Shown: one piece after another, positions 7,531 through 15,746 of the stretch
How the letters are laid out: every line of letters starts with the position of its first letter
How positions within the stretch are numbered: position 1 is the stretch's first letter
Origin: Chelatococcus sp.
GTDB taxonomy: Bacteria > Pseudomonadota > Alphaproteobacteria > Rhizobiales > Beijerinckiaceae
DNA: 22,530 nt
Assembly: GCA_003248805.1 (NCBI GenBank)
Contig: QFQY01000069.1
Location: forward strand, 1-22,530
Direction: 5' to 3'
Translations under genes and position numbers: made by a program
The notes under the pieces: generated by a model
Told to the model about the DNA's origin: nothing
The model's input: only the letters and a program-made list of their open reading frames with translations
Databases searched by the model: none

Positions 7531-8783
7531 GCGTCGAAGTCCGGCGCCAGCGCATCGCGGCCTTCCTGGCCCAGCCGCTCCTGGCGCGCCTGCTGCGGGC
7601 GCTCGACGGCGATGGCGAGGAGACGCGCGTCGTCGGCGGCTCGGTCCGGGACCTGCTGCTCGGCGAACCGGTCGGCGACGTCGATCTGGCGACCACCGCG
7701 CTGCCCGAGGAGACGATGCGGCGCGGCCGCGCCGCCGGCTTCAAGGCCGTGCCGACCGGGATCGACCACGGCACGGTGACGCTCGTCGGCGAGGGCACGG
7801 GCTTCGAGGTGACGACGCTGCGCCGGGACGTCGAAACCGACGGCCGCCGCGCCACCGTCGCGTTCGGGCGCGATTTCGTGGCCGATGCGCTCAGGCGGGA
7901 CTTCACGGTCAATGCGCTCAGCCTCGGTCAGGACGGCGTCGTCCACGACCATTGCGGCGGCATCGCCGATCTGGCGGCGCGACGCATCCGCTTCATCGGC
8001 GACGCCACGACGCGCATCCGCGAGGATTATCTGCGCATCCTGCGCTTCTTCCGCTTCCATGCGCGCTTCGCCGGCGGGCCGGTCGATGCCGAGGGCTTCG
8101 CCGCCTGCGTCGCCTGCCGGGCGGGGCTCGAGGGCCTGTCGCGCGAGCGGGTCCGCGCCGAGCTGATGAAGCTTCTGGTGGCGCCGGGCGCGCTCCCGGC
8201 GCTGCGGAGCATGGCGGAGGGCGGCTTGCTCATGCCCATCCTCGGGCGAGTGCCGCTGCTCTCGCGCCTCGCGGCGATCGCCGGCGATGGCGGGGGCGGA
8301 GACGTCTATCCGGCCTTTCGGCTGGCCGCTCTGGCCGTGAGGGTGCGCGAGGACGCCGCGGCGCTGCGCGAGCGCCTGAGGCTGTCGAATGCCGAGTTCG
8401 ACCGGATCGAGCGGCTGGCGCTCGCGCTGGAGGCGCTGGCGGGCCGCAGCGAGCCGCCCGAGATCGTCGGCCTGCGCCGGCTCGGCCTGCGATTGGGCGC
8501 CGACGCGGTCGCGGGCGCGCTGGTCCTCGAGGCCGCCACGGCGCCCGCGCACGAGCAGGAACTCTGTCGCGCGCTCGTCGCGGAACTCGGTCGCACTCCA
8601 CCCTTCCGACCGGGCGGGCGCGAGACGATGGCGCGCGGCGTGCCGGCCGGCCCGGCTGTCGGGCGGGTGCTGGAGGAAGCGCGCCGCCTCTGGATCGAGG
8701 CCGGCGCGCCCGGCGGCGAGGAGGAGCAGCTTCGCTGCGTCGATGCCGCCGTCCTCGCCTGCAATATCCGGGGAGCCGGATGA
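7527..8783 (+). CDS. cca: CCA tRNA nucleotidyltransferase
   Basis: A 418-residue class II nucleotidyltransferase of the CCA-adding/poly(A) polymerase family. The catalytic motif GGSVRD (37-42) is followed by DVD (51-53) for metal binding, RRDFTVNAL (123-131) and the helix EDYLRILRFFRFHARF (167-182). In alphaproteobacteria this family normally repairs or completes tRNA 3' ends with CCA. A poly(A) polymerase role is less likely. The ATG at 7527 overlaps the DUF6111 stop, and longer in-frame starts would run inside DUF6111. No clear Shine-Dalgarno precedes it, so coupling is likely. The gene converges on hemF with a gap of four bases and no terminator. Confidence 0.93.
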   Translation: MSVEVRRQRIAAFLAQPLLARLLRALDGDGEETRVVGGSVRDLLLGEPVGDVDLATTALPEETMRRGRAAGFKAVPTGIDHGTVTLVGEGTGFEVTTLRRDVETDGRRATVAFGRDFVADALRRDFTVNALSLGQDGVVHDHCGGIADLAARRIRFIGDATTRIREDYLRILRFFRFHARFAGGPVDAEGFAACVACRAGLEGLSRERVRAELMKLLVAPGALPALRSMAEGGLLMPILGRVPLLSRLAAIAGDGGGGDVYPAFRLAALAVRVREDAAALRERLRLSNAEFDRIERLALALEALAGRSEPPEIVGLRRLGLRLGADAVAGALVLEAATAPAHEQELCRALVAELGRTPPFRPGGRETMARGVPAGPAVGRVLEEARRLWIEAGAPGGEEEQLRCVDAAVLACNIRGAG

Positions 8784-8787
8784 TTCC

Positions 8788-9714
8788 TCAGGGCCACCTG
8801 ACCGTGGGCGGCATGGAGGACAGGATCGAGTCGACGTTGCCGCCGGTCTTCAGCCCGAAGATCGTGCCGCGATCGTAGAGCAGGTTGAACTCGACATAGC
8901 GGCCGCGCCGGATCTGCTGCTGCTCGCGCTGCGCCTCGGTCCAGGGCTTGCCCATGTTAGTGCGCAGGATCGGCGGGTAGCTCGCGAGGAAGGCCTCGCC
9001 CACCGCCTGGGTGAAGGCGAAATCCGCCTCCGGATCGCCGGTCCAGAGATAGTCGTAGAAGATGCCGCCGATGCCGCGCGGCTCGTTGCGGTGCTTCAGG
9101 AAGAAATACTCGTCGCACCAGGTCTTGAGGCGCTCGTAGTCGGCCACCTTCGGGAAGGCGTCGCAGGGCGCCTTCATCGCGGCATGGAAGGCGCGCGAAT
9201 CGGCGTCCTCCTGATTGCGCCGCGCATCGAGCACCGGAGTCAGGTCGGCGCCGCCGCCGAACCAGGGCTTCGTCGTCACGACGAAGCGGGTGTTCATGTG
9301 GACGGTCGGAGCGTTCGGGTTCCAGGGATGCGCGATCAGCGAGATGCCGGTGGCGTGGAAGCGCGGATCGACGCCCGCGCCCGGAATCTGGCCGGCGAAT
9401 TCGGGCGGGAAGCTGCCATGCACGGTCGAGACATGCACGCCGACCTTCTCGAAGACGCGGCCCTTCATGATCGCCATCACGCCGCCGCCGCCATCGGCGC
9501 CGTCATGGTTGGTGCGCTTCCAGGGCGTGCGGACGAAACGACCCGGCTCGCGCGGCGTCTCCGGCGCGAAGGGGCCGGAGGCATCGTCCTCCACCGCCTC
9601 GAACGCGGCGCAGATGCGGTTGCGCAGGCTCTCGAACCAGGCGGCGGCGCGAGGCTTCAGGGCCTCGACCACGGCGGGGTCGGCGGGAATCGGGTCACGC
9701 GGAACGTCGTTCAT
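8788..9714 (-). CDS. hemF: Oxygen-dependent coproporphyrinogen III oxidase
   Basis: A 308-residue HemF that oxidatively decarboxylates coproporphyrinogen III to protoporphyrinogen IX in heme synthesis, using O2, in the cytoplasm. Family blocks are clear: VDPRFHATGISLIAHPWNPN with the conserved histidines, HMNTRF, FGGGADLTP, KHRNEPRGIGGIFYDY and YVEFNLLYDRGTIFGL. The C-terminus stops right after SMPPTVRWP, without the tail found in the E. coli enzyme. I take this as the usual alphaproteobacterial ending. The ATG at 9714 has AAGGA upstream and follows trmL by three bases, so the two form an operon. It fits the aerobic respiratory lifestyle implied by the bc1 genes nearby. Confidence 0.96.
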   Translation of the reverse strand: MNDVPRDPIPADPAVVEALKPRAAAWFESLRNRICAAFEAVEDDASGPFAPETPREPGRFVRTPWKRTNHDGADGGGGVMAIMKGRVFEKVGVHVSTVHGSFPPEFAGQIPGAGVDPRFHATGISLIAHPWNPNAPTVHMNTRFVVTTKPWFGGGADLTPVLDARRNQEDADSRAFHAAMKAPCDAFPKVADYERLKTWCDEYFFLKHRNEPRGIGGIFYDYLWTGDPEADFAFTQAVGEAFLASYPPILRTNMGKPWTEAQREQQQIRRGRYVEFNLLYDRGTIFGLKTGGNVDSILSSMPPTVRWP

Positions 9715-9717
9715 GGC

Positions 9718-10188
9718 TCACGTCCTTCGGCTCGGATAGCCGTTCGTCTGTCTCAACGCCTCGCCGATTACCATCGCGGCGGCCAGCGCGACATTGAGCG
9801 AGCGCAAACCCGGCTGCATCGGAATATGCACGGTCGCGTCGGCTGCCGCATAGACTTCGGCCCCGACTCCGGCGGATTCGCGGCCGACCATGACGATGTC
9901 GTCCGGCTGGAAGACGAAACCCGTATGGGGCGTGGCCCCGTCGGTCTCGGCCAGCACGAGGCGCCTGCCGCTCTGCCGGCGCCAGGCCTCGAAGGCCGCG
10001 AAGGAATCATGCCGGGCGACGGCGGCCCGCTCGAGATAGTCCATGCCCGCGCGACGGAAATGCCGGTCCGAGACATCGAAGGCGGCGGGCTCGACGATGT
10101 CGACCGCGACACCGAGGCACGCGGCCATCCGGATCATCGTCCCGGCATTCTGCGGGATGTCGGGCTGGTAAAGGGCAAGTCGCAGCAT
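9718..10188 (-). CDS. trmL: tRNA (cytidine(34)-2'-O)-methyltransferase TrmL
   Basis: A 156-residue SPOUT-fold methyltransferase that methylates the 2'-OH of position 34 in tRNA-Leu isoacceptors using S-adenosylmethionine. The three SPOUT motifs are seen: DIPQNAGTMIRMAACLG near the N-terminus, MVGRESAGV (around residue 100) and the knot-forming IPMQPGLRSLNVALAAAMVIGEALRQT near the C-terminus. Length matches the TrmL/YibK family, which consists of the catalytic domain only. The start has no good Shine-Dalgarno. It is co-directional with hemF and 61 bases downstream of the universal stress protein gene, with a terminator-like hairpin between. Confidence 0.95.
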   Translation of the reverse strand: MLRLALYQPDIPQNAGTMIRMAACLGVAVDIVEPAAFDVSDRHFRRAGMDYLERAAVARHDSFAAFEAWRRQSGRRLVLAETDGATPHTGFVFQPDDIVMVGRESAGVGAEVYAAADATVHIPMQPGLRSLNVALAAAMVIGEALRQTNGYPSRRT

Positions 10189-10213
10189 GGCGACCGGCGT
10201 TCTAGACCAGAAC

Positions 10214-10240
10214 GGCCGGCGGCGCTAAGCGCGGCCGGCC
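10214..10240 (-). terminator. Strong GC hairpin ending the usp operon
   Basis: Arms 10214-10225 and 10229-10240 form a 12-base-pair stem with a single mismatch and a three-base TAA loop. It lies nine bases after the usp stop on the minus strand. The bases after it on that strand (GTTCTGGTCTAGA) are only weakly T-rich, so termination may be partial and trmL may receive some readthrough. Confidence 0.55.
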
Positions 10241-10249
10241 GCGTCGCGG

Positions 10250-11095
10250 TCAGTAGGCCATGAACAGCGGCACGGGCGTGTCGTCGAGCAGCGAACGCGT
10301 CACGCCGCCCAGCACGGTCTGGCGGAACCACGAGTGCACGAAGGCGCCCATGACCAGCATTTCGGCGCCGGAGGTGGTCGCGTGCTCGCGCAGGGTGCCC
10401 GCGACACCGTCCTTGCCGACCGGCAGCTTCGCGAGATCGGCGACGATGCCGTGCCGGGCGAGGTAGCCGACGAGCTCCTCGCCCGAGGTGTTGTGGCTGA
10501 GGTCCTTCTCTCCGGTCACGACCGTGACCGTGACCTTCTGCGCCGCCGCCAGCAGCGGGAGCGCGTCGGACACCGCGCGGGCGGACCGGGCGCTGCCGTC
10601 CCAGGCGATCGAGATGCGGCGCGGCTGCGGGTTGCCGCCGTTGCGCGGCACCACGACGACCGGACGGCCGCTGTTGAAGAGCGCTTCCTCGATGCCGTAG
10701 CGGCTCTCGGCGATGGCGTCGGGGCCCGAATCCAGGATGGTCACGTCGTTCAGCCGGGTCAGGTGGTTGAAGCGCTTGGCCAGGTCCTCGAAGTAGAGGT
10801 CCGGCTGCTCGACGGCGAAGCCGATGCCGGCCTCGGTGGCGGCGGCGGTGGCCGTCTTGGCCGTCGCGGTCGCCATGGTGCGGCGGCGCTCGTTCTCGGT
10901 GCCGACGAGATCGCCCGCGAAGCCGCCGATGGCGCTATAGGGAACCGAGACCTTCGGCACGAAGACGAAGAACGTCGTCTGACCGCCGAAGCGGCGGGCG
11001 AGGCCGAGCCCGAAATCCAGCGCCGGCGTCGCCGCGCCGGTCGTGTCCTCGGAGGGGGCGAGGCCGATGAGGATCGTCTTGAAATCGTGTGACAC
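10250..11095 (-). CDS. Universal stress protein, tandem Usp domains
   Basis: A 281-residue protein made of two Usp folds, split near residue 150. Domain 1 starts KTILIGLAPSED. Domain 2 starts RRISIAWDGSARSARAV and ends MGAFVHSWFRQTVLGGVTRSLLDDTPVPLFMAY, the usual Usp closing block. The glycines of the classic ATP-binding motif are only partly kept (V replaces the second G), so nucleotide binding is uncertain. The start codon is GTG at 11095-11093, fixed by GGAGGA six bases upstream. The gene lies 27 bases downstream of the 126-residue protein gene and is probably co-transcribed with it. Tandem Usps act as cytoplasmic stress-response factors in general. The inducing signal cannot be read here. 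Confidence 0.92.
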   Translation of the reverse strand: MSHDFKTILIGLAPSEDTTGAATPALDFGLGLARRFGGQTTFFVFVPKVSVPYSAIGGFAGDLVGTENERRRTMATATAKTATAAATEAGIGFAVEQPDLYFEDLAKRFNHLTRLNDVTILDSGPDAIAESRYGIEEALFNSGRPVVVVPRNGGNPQPRRISIAWDGSARSARAVSDALPLLAAAQKVTVTVVTGEKDLSHNTSGEELVGYLARHGIVADLAKLPVGKDGVAGTLREHATTSGAEMLVMGAFVHSWFRQTVLGGVTRSLLDDTPVPLFMAY

Positions 11096-11122
11096 GCTGT
11101 TTCCTCCTTGCCGACGGACGTC

Positions 11123-11503
11123 TCAAACGGACTCGACCGAGACGATACGGTAGGTGTGCATCTTGCCGTCCTCGTCGCGGATCGAAGCATATTCGCCGAT
11201 GACGAAGCGTTCCTCGTTGAAGTGGAAGGCGTCCTCCTCGTCGGCGACGTCCTTCCGGTAATCGATGTACCAGGCACCGCCCGGCTTGCGCGCGAGATGG
11301 CCGGCGCGAACCTCGCCATCCTCGGTGAAGCGGCGGACGCGGCACTTGTCCTTGTTGGCCCGCCAGGCATCGGCATCGATGTGCCCCCGATGGTCGAGGG
11401 GCATGACGATCTCGTAGCCATCATGGCGGCTGCCTTCGGGATGTCCGGGCTCGCGGGCGAGTTCGAGACGAGCCAGGTAGAAGCCATCGGGCAGGGACGT
11501 CAT
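11123..11503 (-). CDS. Conserved protein of unknown function, Usp partner
   Basis: A 126-residue protein I cannot assign to a named family. It is rich in charged residues, lacks a signal peptide or membrane segment, and begins MTSLPDGFYLARLELAREPG. The ending YRIVSVESV suggests a small beta-rich domain with no nucleotide-binding loop or cysteine motif. I recall similar unnamed proteins in other Rhizobiales. The ATG at 11503-11501 was preferred over the upstream ATG at 11542 because GGAG sits nine bases before it. It is the first gene of a two-gene unit with the tandem universal stress protein, so it may take part in the same stress response. That link rests on position only. Confidence 0.8.
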   Translation of the reverse strand: MTSLPDGFYLARLELAREPGHPEGSRHDGYEIVMPLDHRGHIDADAWRANKDKCRVRRFTEDGEVRAGHLARKPGGAWYIDYRKDVADEEDAFHFNEERFVIGEYASIRDEDGKMHTYRIVSVESV

Positions 11504-11582
11504 GCGGTTGTTCTCCGTCGGCCAGGAGCGATGCCGGACCAAGCATCAGCTGTGTATTGGTCTGGCCGGGATCAAGCTGCGC

Positions 11583-11604
11583 CGAATTGACCGAGATCAA
11601 TTCG
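11583..11604. repeat. Inverted repeat in divergent promoter region
   Basis: CGAATTGA at 11583-11590 and TCAATTCG at 11597-11604 are perfect eight-base arms around six bases. It lies in the 274-base gap (11504-11777) between the divergent unknown/usp and ABC exporter genes, 79 bases from the former start and 173 from the latter. The A+T-rich arms stand out from the high-GC surroundings, and each carries a TTGA (-35-like) on one strand. This size suits an operator for a dimeric repressor. Apart from this, I see no gene or clear promoter in the gap. Confidence 0.4.
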
Positions 11605-11777
11605 CCCCCCTCGCATGATCGACGCCTCCGTCCGCCGCGCGGGACGGCAATGCGGTGGGCGAGGGCTCGCCAAGGCGCGCGCCCGTCATTATGTGAGCCT
11701 CAGGTTCGCCGGTCCGAAGCCGGCCGCCAGAACCCGTCCCTCCGCTTTCCGGCGGCCAAGCCTCGAAGTGGCCCGAC

Positions 11778-13652
11778 ATGTTCCGCCCCCTGTTTCGCTG
11801 GCTCGAAAGCCGCATCGACGTCTTCGCGCCCTTCGACGAGCGGGAGACTCCGCCTCACGGCGTCTGGCCCTTCATGTGGCACCATATCAAAGGTGCGAAG
11901 GGCTGGATGGCGCTGATCATGCTGACCGGCCTCGGCTTCAGCGGCATCGAGGCGCTGATGTACCTGATGGTCGGCTGGTTCGTGGATCTGCTGACCACGC
12001 ATCCGCCGGAGGTGGTGTTCCGCGAGCATGGCTGGCTGCTGGCCGGGGCGGCCTTCCTGATCGTGGTCGTCCGGCCGCTGATCTATTTCGCGAACCACGC
12101 CATCGTCGACCAGGTCGTGGTGCCGCCGCTGACCAACCAGATCCGCTGGCGCAACCATGTCTACACGCTCGGCCACGCGCTCTCGTATTTCCAGAACGAT
12201 TTCGCGGGCCGGCTGTCCTCGCGCGTCATCCAGGCCGGCCAGTCGATCCGGGGCGCGACGATCGAGATCATCGACGATCTCTGGTACGCGCTGGTCTTCG
12301 CCGCGGTTGCGATCGGCTTCTTCGCCAGCGCCAGCGTCTGGCTCGCTCTGCCCGTCCTGGTCTGGCTCGCGGGCTATGTCGCGCTGCTGGTCTATTTCGT
12401 GCCGCGCGCGAAGCGGCGCTCGGAGGCCAACTCGCATGGTCGTTCGGCGACGACCGGGCGCATCGTCGACGCCTACACGAACATCCTGACGGTGAAGCTG
12501 TTCGCGCGCTCGGACGCGGAGCGCTCCTCGGTCAGGGAGGCGCTTTCGGCCTGGAACACCTCGTTCCTGAACCTGTCGCGGCTGATCACCGGCGTCAGCG
12601 TCATCCTGCAGGCGCTGAACAGCGCCCTGGTCGCGGCCACGGCGGCGGTCTGCCTGTGGCTGTGGAGCCATGGCGAGATGACGCCGGGGGCCGTCGCGGC
12701 CTCGATCGCCCTGTCGCTGCGGCTCGTGCAGATGTCCGGCTGGCTGATCCATCTCGTGCGCGGCGTGTTCGAGAATCTCGGCGCCGTCCAGGAGAGCATG
12801 GAGACGATCGCGCGGCCGCACGACCTCTCGGACGAGCCCGGCGCCGCGCCTCTGGTCGTGCGCGAGGGCGGCATTCGCTTCGAGGCCGTCCGCTTCAGCT
12901 ACGGCCGGGGCAGCGGCCTGTTCGAGGGGCTCGATCTGTCGATCGCGCCCGGCGAGAAGATCGGCCTCGTCGGGCCCTCGGGGGCGGGCAAGTCGACCCT
13001 TGTGAACCTGCTGCTGCGGCTCTACCCGCTGGAAGGCGGGCGCATCCTGATCGACGGGCAGGACATCGCCCACGCCACGCAGGATTCGCTCAGGTCGCAG
13101 ATCGGGGTGGTGACGCAGGATTCGTCGCTGCTGCATCGCTCGATCCGGGACAATATCGGCTATGGCCGGATCGGCGCGACCGAGCCGGACATCGAGCAGG
13201 CGGCGCGGCAGGCGGCGGCCTACGACTTCATCGCCGGGCTCGGCGACCAGGAGGGGCGGCACGGCTTCGACTCCCGCGTGGGCGAGCGCGGCGTCAAGTT
13301 GTCGGGCGGACAGCGCCAGCGAATCGCGATCGCCCGCGTGCTGCTCAAGAACGCGCCGATCCTGATTCTCGACGAAGCGACCTCCGCCCTCGATTCGGAG
13401 GTCGAGGCGGCCATCCAGAGCCAGCTCGAGACCCTGATGCACGGCAAGACCGTCATCGCCATCGCGCACCGGCTCTCGACCATCGCCGCGCTCGACCGCC
13501 TCGTCGTGCTCGACCGCGGCCGAATCGTCGATATCGGCCGTCATGAGGAGCTGATCGCGCGCGGGGGCCTCTATGCGCGGCTGTGGGCGCGTCAGTCGGG
13601 CGGCTTCCTGGCGACGGCGGACCGTGAGCGGGTTCCTTCGGGAAGCGCATGA
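11778..13652 (+). CDS. ABC exporter, fused permease and ATPase (MsbA-type)
   Basis: A 624-residue half-transporter: an N-terminal six-helix permease (about residues 40-340) and a C-terminal ATPase. Walker A GPSGAGKST is at 399-407, the signature LSGGQ at 508-512, Walker B LILDE at 529-533, and the H-loop histidine at 564. It would work as a homodimer in the inner membrane. The sequence suits the MsbA/ multidrug type. The first 40 residues are soluble (FAPFDERETPPHGVW). The substrate cannot be told from sequence. The ATG at 11778 has only a weak upstream purine stretch (GAAGTGG). It stands alone between a divergent stress gene pair and the petABC operon, and its stop codon lies inside the left arm of an inverted repeat. 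Confidence 0.93.
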   Translation: MFRPLFRWLESRIDVFAPFDERETPPHGVWPFMWHHIKGAKGWMALIMLTGLGFSGIEALMYLMVGWFVDLLTTHPPEVVFREHGWLLAGAAFLIVVVRPLIYFANHAIVDQVVVPPLTNQIRWRNHVYTLGHALSYFQNDFAGRLSSRVIQAGQSIRGATIEIIDDLWYALVFAAVAIGFFASASVWLALPVLVWLAGYVALLVYFVPRAKRRSEANSHGRSATTGRIVDAYTNILTVKLFARSDAERSSVREALSAWNTSFLNLSRLITGVSVILQALNSALVAATAAVCLWLWSHGEMTPGAVAASIALSLRLVQMSGWLIHLVRGVFENLGAVQESMETIARPHDLSDEPGAAPLVVREGGIRFEAVRFSYGRGSGLFEGLDLSIAPGEKIGLVGPSGAGKSTLVNLLLRLYPLEGGRILIDGQDIAHATQDSLRSQIGVVTQDSSLLHRSIRDNIGYGRIGATEPDIEQAARQAAAYDFIAGLGDQEGRHGFDSRVGERGVKLSGGQRQRIAIARVLLKNAPILILDEATSALDSEVEAAIQSQLETLMHGKTVIAIAHRLSTIAALDRLVVLDRGRIVDIGRHEELIARGGLYARLWARQSGGFLATADRERVPSGSA

Positions 13653-13720
13653 GCGTCACTCTTTCGTCGACGGTAGACTTCCTCCAATCTGCATGTACAA
13701 AGGGCTCGACAGTGACGCTC
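13651..13720. repeat. Long-span inverted repeat before petA
   Basis: GAGCGTCACT at 13651-13660 and AGTGACGCTC at 13711-13720 are perfect ten-base inverted copies, 50 bases apart. GTCGA (13666-13670) and TCGAC (13706-13710) would extend the stem past a five-base bulge on the left. The left arm begins within the ABC exporter stop codon. No T-run follows. It could be a regulatory stem or paired protein sites ahead of petA. Confidence 0.45.
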
Positions 13721-13727
13721 GGCCGCA

Positions 13728-13756
13728 TTGCGGAGGCGTCACGGCCCCGATAAGAC
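13728..13756 (+). promoter_or_regulatory. Weak candidate promoter for petABC
   Basis: TTGCGG at 13728-13733 and TAAGAC at 13751-13756 are separated by 17 bases. Each matches only three of six consensus bases, so this is a weak candidate. It would give a leader of about 65 bases before petA. Confidence 0.25.
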
Positions 13757-13773
13757 GGCCTTCAAGGCTGCAC

Positions 13774-13794
13774 TTCGAGTTGTTCCAGCTCGAA
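13774..13794 (+). promoter_or_regulatory. Stem-loop in the petA leader
   Basis: TTCGAGTTG (13774-13782) pairs with CAGCTCGAA (13786-13794) across a three-base loop, with one G-U pair, ending 34 bases before the petA start and 20 bases upstream of GGGGAG. It could be an operator or an mRNA leader hairpin. Confidence 0.4.
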
Positions 13795-13828
13795 GATAGA
13801 CGGGCACGATACTGGGGAGCGAGATTAC

Positions 13829-14380
13829 GTGGCGGACTCTGCCCACACGACACATGCATCCGGCACGCGCCGGGATTTCCTGATGTTGACGACCGGCGCG
13901 GCCGGAGCCGTCGCTGTCGGCGCCCTCGTGGTTCCGCTCGTCAGCCAGCTTGCGCCCGATGCGCAGACCATCGCCGCCGGCGCGCCGATCGACGTCGACC
14001 TCGCCCCGATCGCGGAGGGCCAGGCGATCAAGCTGTTCTGGCGCGGCAAGCTGATCTTCGTGCGTCACCGCACCAAGAAGGAGATCGAGGAGGCGCGCGA
14101 CGTCAACGTGGCGAGCCTGCCCGATCCGCAGCCCGACTCGGCGCGCGTGAAGGAGGGCCATGCGGAGTGGCTCGTCGTCTACGGCAACTGCACCCATCTC
14201 GGCTGCGTGCCGCTGGGCAATGCGCCTGGCGATCCGAAGGGCGATTTCGACGGCTGGTTCTGCCCATGCCACGGCTCGCACTACGACAGCTCGGGGCGCA
14301 TCCGGAAGGGGCCGGCTCCCCTCAACCTGCCGATCCCCCCTTACGCCTTCACCGCGGACACGAAGATCAAGATCGGCTGA
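13829..14380 (+). CDS. petA: Ubiquinol-cytochrome c reductase Rieske iron-sulfur subunit
   Basis: A 183-residue Rieske protein (also called fbcF) of the cytochrome bc1 complex, which moves electrons from ubiquinol to cytochrome c1. A twin-arginine signal-anchor is present: TRRDF at 13-17, then a hydrophobic helix at about 19-40. The cluster-binding boxes are CTHLGC (121-126) and CPCHGSHYD (145-153). C121, H123, C145 and H148 are the expected 2Fe-2S ligands, with C126-C147 the disulfide. The start is GTG at 13829, with GGGGAG at 13814-13819 upstream and the twin-arginine position as support. It opens petABC. The 76 bases after it hold no gene. Confidence 0.97.
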   Translation: MADSAHTTHASGTRRDFLMLTTGAAGAVAVGALVVPLVSQLAPDAQTIAAGAPIDVDLAPIAEGQAIKLFWRGKLIFVRHRTKKEIEEARDVNVASLPDPQPDSARVKEGHAEWLVVYGNCTHLGCVPLGNAPGDPKGDFDGWFCPCHGSHYDSSGRIRKGPAPLNLPIPPYAFTADTKIKIG

Positions 14381-14457
14381 GCCATGTCCGGCTCGCTCTT
14401 CGTTTCCCCGCGCCACGTTCTTCTCGTCACGACTGACGAAGCCTCGAGGCCTCCGGC

Positions 14458-15741
14458 ATGAGTGGTCACAGTTCCTACAATCCGAAGACCGGGATCGAGC
14501 GCTGGCTCGATGCGCGCCTGCCGATCGTGCGGCTCGTGCACGATTCGGCGGTGTCCTATCCGGTTCCGCGCAACCTCAACTATCTGTGGACCTTCGGCGG
14601 CATCCTCGTCTTCATGCTGGTCGCGCAGATCATCACCGGCGTGATCCTGGTGATGCACTACACGCCGCATGCGTCGATGGCCTTCAACTCCGTCGAGCAT
14701 ATCATGCGCGACGTGAACTATGGCTGGCTGCTGCGCTACCTGCACGCCAACGGCGCCTCGATGTTCTTCGTCGCGGTCTATGTGCACATCTTCCGCGGCC
14801 TCTATTACGGCTCCTACAAGGCGCCGCGCGAGGTGCTCTGGATCCTCGGCGTCGTCATCTTCCTGCTGATGATGGCGACGGCCTTCATGGGCTATGTCCT
14901 GCCCTGGGGCCAGATGTCCTTCTGGGGCGCGACGGTCATCACAAACCTGTTCTCGGCGCTGCCGGTGATCGGCGAGACGATCGTCACCTTCCTCTGGGGC
15001 GGCTTCTCGGTCGACAATCCGACGCTGAACCGCTTCTTCTCGCTGCACTACCTGCTGCCCTTCATGATCTTCGGCGTGGTGATCCTGCACATCTGGGCGC
15101 TGCATCATGTCGGCCAGAACAATCCCTCGGGCGTCGAGGTGAAGGACGCGAAGAAGGACACGGTGCCCTTCACGCCCTATGCGACGATCAAGGACCTGTT
15201 CGGGATGGTGTGCTTCTGCATCGTCTTCGCGTGGTTCGTGTTCTACCAGCCCAACTTCATGGGCCATGCCGACAACTACATCCCGGCCAACCCGGCCGCG
15301 ACGCCGGCCCATATCGTGCCGGAATGGTACTTCCTGCCCTTCTACGCGATCCTGCGGGCCATTCCCGACAAGCTCGGCGGCGTCATCGCCATGGGCTCGG
15401 CCATCGTCGTGCTGGCCTTCCTGCCCTGGATCGACACCTCCAAGGTACGCTCGATGAGCTACCGGCCGATCGCGCGGCAGCTCTTCTGGGCCTTCGTCGT
15501 GGTCTGCATCGGTCTGGGCTATCTCGGCGCGATGCCGGCGGAAGGCGGCTATGTTCTGGCCTCGCGGGTCTTCACCGCGCTGTATTTCGGCTTCTTCGTG
15601 GCGCTGTTCGTGGTCGGGCTGTTCGAGCGTCCGAACTCGCTGCCGAACTCGATCGCCGACTCGGTGCTGGGCGCGGCCAAGGGCGGCTCGGGGGCACAGC
15701 TCGCCGCCGCCACCGCGGCCGAACCGAACATGAAGGGCTGA
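14458..15741 (+). CDS. petB: Cytochrome b of the bc1 complex
   Basis: A 427-residue cytochrome b (fbcB), the membrane core of the bc1 complex containing both quinone sites. Eight hydrophobic helices are visible. Heme ligands are H96 and H197 and H110 and H211, with the expected 14-residue spacing within each helix, and the quinol-oxidation motif PEWY is at 288-291. The length and separate c1 gene show the unfused arrangement, unlike the fused fbcH of Bradyrhizobium. The last 25 residues are alanine-rich and variable. GAGG lies eight bases upstream of the ATG, inside a perfect ten-base palindrome at 14441-14450. The petC start follows after five bases. Confidence 0.98.
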   Translation: MSGHSSYNPKTGIERWLDARLPIVRLVHDSAVSYPVPRNLNYLWTFGGILVFMLVAQIITGVILVMHYTPHASMAFNSVEHIMRDVNYGWLLRYLHANGASMFFVAVYVHIFRGLYYGSYKAPREVLWILGVVIFLLMMATAFMGYVLPWGQMSFWGATVITNLFSALPVIGETIVTFLWGGFSVDNPTLNRFFSLHYLLPFMIFGVVILHIWALHHVGQNNPSGVEVKDAKKDTVPFTPYATIKDLFGMVCFCIVFAWFVFYQPNFMGHADNYIPANPAATPAHIVPEWYFLPFYAILRAIPDKLGGVIAMGSAIVVLAFLPWIDTSKVRSMSYRPIARQLFWAFVVVCIGLGYLGAMPAEGGYVLASRVFTALYFGFFVALFVVGLFERPNSLPNSIADSVLGAAKGGSGAQLAAATAAEPNMKG

Positions 15742-15746
15742 AGACG

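Noticed and set aside
8788..8830. HemF seems to lack the C-terminal tail of the E. coli enzyme
   Set aside because: The catalytic blocks are complete and length is normal at 308 residues. I believe alphaproteobacterial HemF usually ends here.
8389..10263. A 624-codon plus-strand frame over the cca end, hemF and trmL
   Set aside because: It overlaps three recognised genes in another frame and its product has no family features.
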